Positions 59,722 to 64,000 of a DNA stretch of 64,000 bases are shown one piece after another. Position 1 is the stretch's first letter; each line of letters starts with the position of its first letter. The notes beneath the pieces are model-generated. The model did not search any database and was not told the origin of the DNA. It was given only the letters and a program-made list of their open reading frames with translations. Made by a program: the position numbers and the translations under genes. Origin of the DNA: Mesolinea sp040772305 (GTDB lineage Bacteria > Chloroflexota > Anaerolineae > Anaerolineales > Anaerolineaceae); contig JAXGYK010000002.1 in assembly GCA_040772305.1 (NCBI GenBank), positions 186,001 through 250,000 on the forward strand. Reading direction: 5' to 3'.

Positions 59722-61147
59722 AGAACGACGCGTATATCGCCTGAGCCCAAGCCAGTTTAGCGCTGAAACGATTGCAGTCACTTTTGCTAAAACATCGCGT
59801 TCACCAGAACCATTCGATGTAATTGCAGCAGAACTGGATGCTGAGAAATCCTCCCAATTTAGTGAAAAATGGATTGTTGGCTATGGACACTCCAGTGTAG
59901 CTGAACACGCTGTGCTGCATTTGGCTCTGGAAAACGTATCACGTTTGGCAATTGAAACGATTGAAGGAAACCGATTAGCTTCATATACAGAAAAATCAAC
60001 CCGCTATCAGGAATGGGATCCCAAGGCATATGTAGTGCCACCTGAAATTCAAGGCAGTGTATTAGAGGGAACCTATTGTGATGTGGCAGACCACTTGTTT
60101 GGGAGCTATGCAGAGGCATTACAGGTACTAAAACCATGGAGCGAAGCGCGAACCAAACGCAGAGCCAATGAAAGCGAAAAAGCCTGGGCGAATCGTGCCA
60201 GGGTGCAGGCTGTAGATATAGCGCGCTTTCTTTTACCCACAGCAGCTATGGCAAATGTGGGGATTACGATGAATGCCCGGGTGTTGGAGTACGCAATTAA
60301 AAAGATGCTTAGCTCCGACTTGGCGGAAGTGCGCCAGATCGGCGAAGAAGTAAAGACTGTAGCTACGCAGGAATTGCCTACGCTGGTGAAGTATGCTCAA
60401 CCTATTGCATATATGCAGGGTCTGCAGGAGCGCAGCCGAAAATTTTCCGCAGAGATAGACACCCTGCCAGATGATGCCTGGTGCCGTCTAAGCAGTTTTG
60501 ACCCGGATGGCGAAAACCGTGTATTGGCTGCGGTGCTTTACCGCTTTGGGGATGACTCGTACCAGGTGTGCCTTGATCAGGTTGCTAACATGGATACGAA
60601 CAGCCGGAAGGACTTGGTTGATTTGCTCTTTGATGACATGGGAGATTTTGATGTACCGCTGCGTGAATTGGAATACAGCCAGTACAGTTTTGACCTGATT
60701 ATGGATCAGGGAGCCTGGTTTGAATTTAAACGCCATAGGATGATGACGCAGACTATTCAGCAACTTGGACCAGGATTGGGTTACGCTATGCCGCGAGGAT
60801 TTGTTGAGGCAGGTTTTGAAAGCCAGTATCGCAGAGCTATGGAGAAGGCTGCCGAAGCTTTTATAAGCCTGGAGGCCAAACAAAAAGGTTTGGGTTCTTA
60901 TCTGATCCCGAATGCATTTAACCGACGAGTTTTATGTCAGGTAAATTTACGGGAATTATTTCACTTTATAAAACTGCGCTGTGCTAGTAATGCGCATTTT
61001 TCGATTCGGCGTGTAGGACGCGGAATGGCTGAGGCCCTTTTGGAAGTTCATCCTACGCTGGCTGGTAAACTGCGTATTGACGATAAAGAAAGCAGCGAGA
61101 GCATCGCTAAAGAACAGTTTAGCGGTTTAGCCGAAAAAGCGCTTTAA
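59711..61147 (+). CDS. double-domain ThyX-like protein (FAD-dependent thymidylate synthase family)
   Basis: At 478 residues it is twice the length of ThyX. Each half resembles a full ThyX. First half: HSSVAEHAVLHLALENVSRLA leads to G86-N-R-L-A-S91-Y-T-E-K-S96-T-R98, against the motif RHRxxSxxxxSxR, so the first Arg and the His are lost. Second half: R341-H-R-M-M-T then no second Ser or final Arg, so RHR is kept and the rest is lost; its end, NLRELFHFIKLRCASNAHFSI, keeps the late conserved Arg. The two halves thus have complementary remains of the site. It may form joint sites in an oligomer that make dTMP with FAD and folate, or be a non-synthase relative. The ATG overlaps ribF. Confidence 0.85.
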   Translation: MMPKERRVYRLSPSQFSAETIAVTFAKTSRSPEPFDVIAAELDAEKSSQFSEKWIVGYGHSSVAEHAVLHLALENVSRLAIETIEGNRLASYTEKSTRYQEWDPKAYVVPPEIQGSVLEGTYCDVADHLFGSYAEALQVLKPWSEARTKRRANESEKAWANRARVQAVDIARFLLPTAAMANVGITMNARVLEYAIKKMLSSDLAEVRQIGEEVKTVATQELPTLVKYAQPIAYMQGLQERSRKFSAEIDTLPDDAWCRLSSFDPDGENRVLAAVLYRFGDDSYQVCLDQVANMDTNSRKDLVDLLFDDMGDFDVPLRELEYSQYSFDLIMDQGAWFEFKRHRMMTQTIQQLGPGLGYAMPRGFVEAGFESQYRRAMEKAAEAFISLEAKQKGLGSYLIPNAFNRRVLCQVNLRELFHFIKLRCASNAHFSIRRVGRGMAEALLEVHPTLAGKLRIDDKESSESIAKEQFSGLAEKAL

Positions 61148-61172
61148 CTGCTACTGCCTTGCAAAGACAGAC

Positions 61173-63071
61173 ATGATTGTAGCTTTACCCCTGCTGGCTT
61201 TTTTTGTGTTGTGGATTTATTCCGGTAATACACGGCGCGAACCATTGTGGCGGGCTTCATTCATTCAGGCTTTTATCATTTGGGGCGCATATATGGTGCT
61301 GGTAACCGAGTTACTCAGTACTTTTAAGGCTATTACCAGGCTGAACTTAGCTATTGCCTGGGGAGCTTTGGTTGCAGCCGGTATCCTTTGGGTTGTGGTT
61401 CGGCTGAAACGAAAACAGGTGCTGCGTTTGCCAATTATGTACCGCGGTAAGGGAAAAACCGTACTCGTTATGGACGTAATGGTGTTGGCGCTTGTGCTTA
61501 CCACCTTGATCGTTGGTTTTCTTGCTCCCCCCAATTCATTAGAAGCGATGTCTTTTGGGATGACTCGTGTGGCACATTGGGCACAGAACCAGAGTTTGGG
61601 GCATTTTGCGACTCTGGATGAGAGCTTGAACTCCGCTCCTCCGGGGCAGGGGATTGCGCTGCTTAATTTTTATGTTTTAGATGCCTCTGACCGGTGGTCT
61701 AATTTTGTGGCGTGGTTTGCCTGGATAGGCTGCATTCAGGCTGTGATGGCAATTGCAGACTTGTTTAAGGCCAGCCAGGCAGGCAATCGCTTAGCTGCGG
61801 TTTTTGCTGTTACCCTTCCGATTGGATTAGCCTTGTCCAGTGGCAGCCTGGACGATATGCTTTCGACACTTTGGCTGCTTGCCTACGTGCTGATTGTCTT
61901 TTTCTTTGACAAGGACCCAAACCACAGCTTTAATATCGTGTTAGCAGGAATTGCAGCGGCGCTGGCATTTATTACCAAGCCGATTACGGTGATTTTCTTA
62001 ATTCCATTTGCGGTTTATTTCCTGTGGCTGCAGGTAAAGCAGTTCGGCATCATGAAACTGGCGCAGCGTACAGTTGCTGCCGGGCTGATCGTCTTTGCTT
62101 TGGGCGGCGGGTTTTTTATGCGTAACCTGCAAACCTACCGTATGCTTTACCAATACGAAGCCTATATACGCGACTTAAACACAAAGCTTGGACCGGGTGT
62201 GCTTGCTTCTAACCTGGTGCGGAATATTTCACTCCAGGCCGATTTGCCTTTCGCAAATGCGGACCGCTGGATATATGAGCGCGTTGAGGGTATCCATGAC
62301 CTGATGGGTATGGATATGAATGATCCACGGACTACTGAGGACCAGTTTGATGTCCCTTCGTTAAATACCAGTGAGATGAGATCGGGAAACCCACTGCACC
62401 TGCTTGTGCTTACTGGAAGCTCGGCAGCGCTGCTTGGGGTTACCAAGAAGAAAGAGCACAGTTTGCTGAGCTACCTGGGACTTTTGGGCGTGAGTGCGGT
62501 CCTGTTTTTGGTGTTTTTTAAATGGCAAGCTGATGGAACACGTTTACACATGCCATTTTTTATGATCGCTGCGCCTATTGTCGGCTATGTATTGGGTTGC
62601 CTGGACAAGCGGAAACACCGCCTGGGGACGTTTATTGGGCTGATACTGGTTTTGTTTGCCTGGCCCTGGGCATTATCTGTTTACGAACGGCCGGCTGTGG
62701 TGATTCCCGGACTAACCAGCGATACACCGATCGGCAGAGCGAACCGAACGTCTTTGTACTTTGTAACAGACCAATCTGCAGAACCCGTTTTTCGATCGCT
62801 CGCGCAGGCAGTATTAGCAGAAAACGAAAATACTGTGATAGGGATAGACTTGGGGCCGGAGCACAATGCTTATCCAATTTGGGCACTAACAAAAAAACCC
62901 TCGGAGCGCGTTTGGATCCAGAATTTGCGGGCTTCACCATTGATGGAGCGCTACTTGCTTCCTAGTATAGAGCCAGTTTACATCTTAAGTGATGCCTGCG
63001 AAACAGAATACAGTGGCTATAGTTTGGTAATTGAGGCAAAGGGCTTGTGCTACTTTAAGCGCCAGCCTTAG
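61173..63071 (+). CDS. polytopic membrane protein, GT-C glycosyltransferase-like
   Basis: A 632-residue protein with about twelve membrane helices and a C-terminal soluble region of about 120 residues. An outside loop after the third or fourth helix contains TLDESLNSAPPGQG, where D-E is positioned like the acidic pair of GT-C (ArnT/PMT-like) enzymes, and a second GSLDDMLSTLW loop follows. It probably transfers sugar from a lipid carrier, but the similarity is weak and I cannot name a family. It begins 25 bases after the ThyX-like gene and is the last gene of the long plus-strand run. ATG at 61173 is the likely start; an upstream Shine-Dalgarno is not strong. Confidence 0.6.
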   Translation: MIVALPLLAFFVLWIYSGNTRREPLWRASFIQAFIIWGAYMVLVTELLSTFKAITRLNLAIAWGALVAAGILWVVVRLKRKQVLRLPIMYRGKGKTVLVMDVMVLALVLTTLIVGFLAPPNSLEAMSFGMTRVAHWAQNQSLGHFATLDESLNSAPPGQGIALLNFYVLDASDRWSNFVAWFAWIGCIQAVMAIADLFKASQAGNRLAAVFAVTLPIGLALSSGSLDDMLSTLWLLAYVLIVFFFDKDPNHSFNIVLAGIAAALAFITKPITVIFLIPFAVYFLWLQVKQFGIMKLAQRTVAAGLIVFALGGGFFMRNLQTYRMLYQYEAYIRDLNTKLGPGVLASNLVRNISLQADLPFANADRWIYERVEGIHDLMGMDMNDPRTTEDQFDVPSLNTSEMRSGNPLHLLVLTGSSAALLGVTKKKEHSLLSYLGLLGVSAVLFLVFFKWQADGTRLHMPFFMIAAPIVGYVLGCLDKRKHRLGTFIGLILVLFAWPWALSVYERPAVVIPGLTSDTPIGRANRTSLYFVTDQSAEPVFRSLAQAVLAENENTVIGIDLGPEHNAYPIWALTKKPSERVWIQNLRASPLMERYLLPSIEPVYILSDACETEYSGYSLVIEAKGLCYFKRQP

Positions 63072-63330
63072 CTTGCGATGAATTGTTTAAAACCTTAGCT
63101 AACTTGTGTTAATAAATCTAAATAATTTTGCCAGTTTTAGCATACGGATCGGTCTGGTAATGGATACTTGCACAGTCTGGCTGAAACTATTGATTCCAGC
63201 TAGTTTGACTTTAATCGAAAAAGAATGCATTAAACAGCACCGAATTTTACTTTTAAGCTTACAATTATGATGGCGAAAAGTTGGGCTTGTTTTTAGCCTA
63301 ATGCTATTTAACACCCTGAAAGGAGTATTT

Positions 63331-64000
63331 ATGGCGACGCACTTATATCTTTCTTTACTACCCGAAGCTTTGATCGTCTCACAATTGAGTCCAGAAGAAT
63401 TCGGAACTTATTATGCTGTTGGCTCTGAAAAGAAGTCCAGAGGCCAGGCAATGTTCTTTGAAGTAGACCTCGATTTTCGAAGCCCCTATTTCAGGATGGA
63501 AGAAGCGCTGGCACGTTGTAAACCGCACGAGGATGGCAGCCCAAAATCATCGATTTATGTTTCCGTTTACCGGGTGCTGGAGCATATTGACCTTGAGGCA
63601 TTAAAAATGCTCTACCTTACCACTATGGACGGGCGGACGCTTGGGTTAAAGGCCGGAGAGTATTGCGTTAACGAGCATGAGAACGGAGGTTTGCACCTCT
63701 ATCAGGAGATCGTTCCGGTTTCCCCGTTGGTTGTTAGTCGTTTAGATCCGCTTGGGTTTTACGATATGATCGTTAAAAACCCTACATCGCTGATTACGAT
63801 ACCTGCAATTTGTTTTGCGGAGTTGCAGTTAGGAGAGTTGGCTTATGATCCTGTGATGGGTATTTCTGATCATTTACCCTATGGGAACAGTGATCACTTA
63901 CGCCAGTGCCTTACAGAAGTGAAGACAAAGTATATTTCCACCAAGATGGTGGACCGAATATCTTCACCGGTGGTGCAGTACAGAACCGTGAAAAACGGGT
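63331..64000 (+). CDS. protein of unknown function, cut by the right window edge
   Basis: AAGGAG six bases before ATG 63331 and an open frame of 223 codons to the window end show a real gene whose 3' end is missing. The product starts MATHLYLSLLPEALIVSQLSP and has regular beta-strand-like segments (MFFEVDLDF, SSIYVSVYRVLEHI, YCVNEHENGGLHLYQEIVPV). It has no signal peptide or membrane helix. I do not recognise it. It could be a cytosolic beta-rich protein with a later domain beyond the window. The 259-base gap before it (63072-63330) is AT-rich and shows no gene; it probably holds the promoter. Confidence 0.7.
   Translation, partial: MATHLYLSLLPEALIVSQLSPEEFGTYYAVGSEKKSRGQAMFFEVDLDFRSPYFRMEEALARCKPHEDGSPKSSIYVSVYRVLEHIDLEALKMLYLTTMDGRTLGLKAGEYCVNEHENGGLHLYQEIVPVSPLVVSRLDPLGFYDMIVKNPTSLITIPAICFAELQLGELAYDPVMGISDHLPYGNSDHLRQCLTEVKTKYISTKMVDRISSPVVQYRTVKNG

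Overview
The window looks like a chromosomal segment of a Chloroflexota bacterium, most likely class Anaerolineae. This is inferred from content, not from an alignment: an infC-rpmI-rplT block, a nusA-ylxR-infB-rbfA-nrnA-truB-ribF block, a double-length ThyX-like protein, an Agl23-type membrane glycosyltransferase fused to an NHL propeller, an NBR1-Ig lipoprotein, a fused phosphoglucose/phosphomannose isomerase, and a T-box in front of thrS. Codon use and base composition are mid-GC, except for a visibly AT-richer stretch at 14.9-19.2 kb.

Layout. 0-2.6 kb: two tandem L,D-transpeptidases, a small unknown protein and a thioredoxin-TPR chaperone-like protein. 2.8-6 kb (minus): response regulator, histidine kinase, ABC ATPase and permease, an envelope-stress or antimicrobial-peptide type module, with a 13-bp inverted repeat upstream of its promoter. 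6.4-8.7 kb: tRNA-Val, then a T-box leader and thrS. 8.8-11.6 kb (minus): larE-larB-larC, making the nickel-pincer cofactor, without larA. 11.9-19.2 kb: M29 aminopeptidase, sulfotransferase, then two c-di-GMP proteins (a cyclase and an EAL phosphodiesterase) on the AT-rich stretch. 19.4-20.9 kb: infC (ATT start), rpmI, rplT. 21-29.6 kb: sugar permease and GH2 enzyme, Agl23-NHL, lipoprotein, PGI/PMI.

29.6-41 kb is the plastic part: tRNA-Ser, a complete IS1182-like element with a 7-bp target duplication, an ECF sigma factor with a membrane partner, two serine hydrolases, a complete ISLre2-like element, two pieces of tyrosine recombinase flanking a PEBP-domain lipoprotein and tRNA-Lys, and a small unknown gene beside a decayed paralogue. 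41-51.8 kb: class II aldolase, an (alpha/alpha)6 glycosidase-like protein, a class A penicillin-binding protein, a degenerate Zn-ribbon methylase-like protein and a GH13 glucosidase. 52-63 kb is one long plus-strand run for transcription and translation factors, then ribF, the tandem ThyX-like protein and a polytopic membrane protein. A gene of unknown function runs off the right edge.

No CRISPR array, rRNA or intact prophage was seen. The observations I rate highest are the ThyX-like fusion, whose two halves have lost different parts of the signature motif; the methylase-like protein that lacks both its SAM loop and its catalytic motif; the RNA leaders of thrS, rpmI and nusA; and the lar operon without a racemase.
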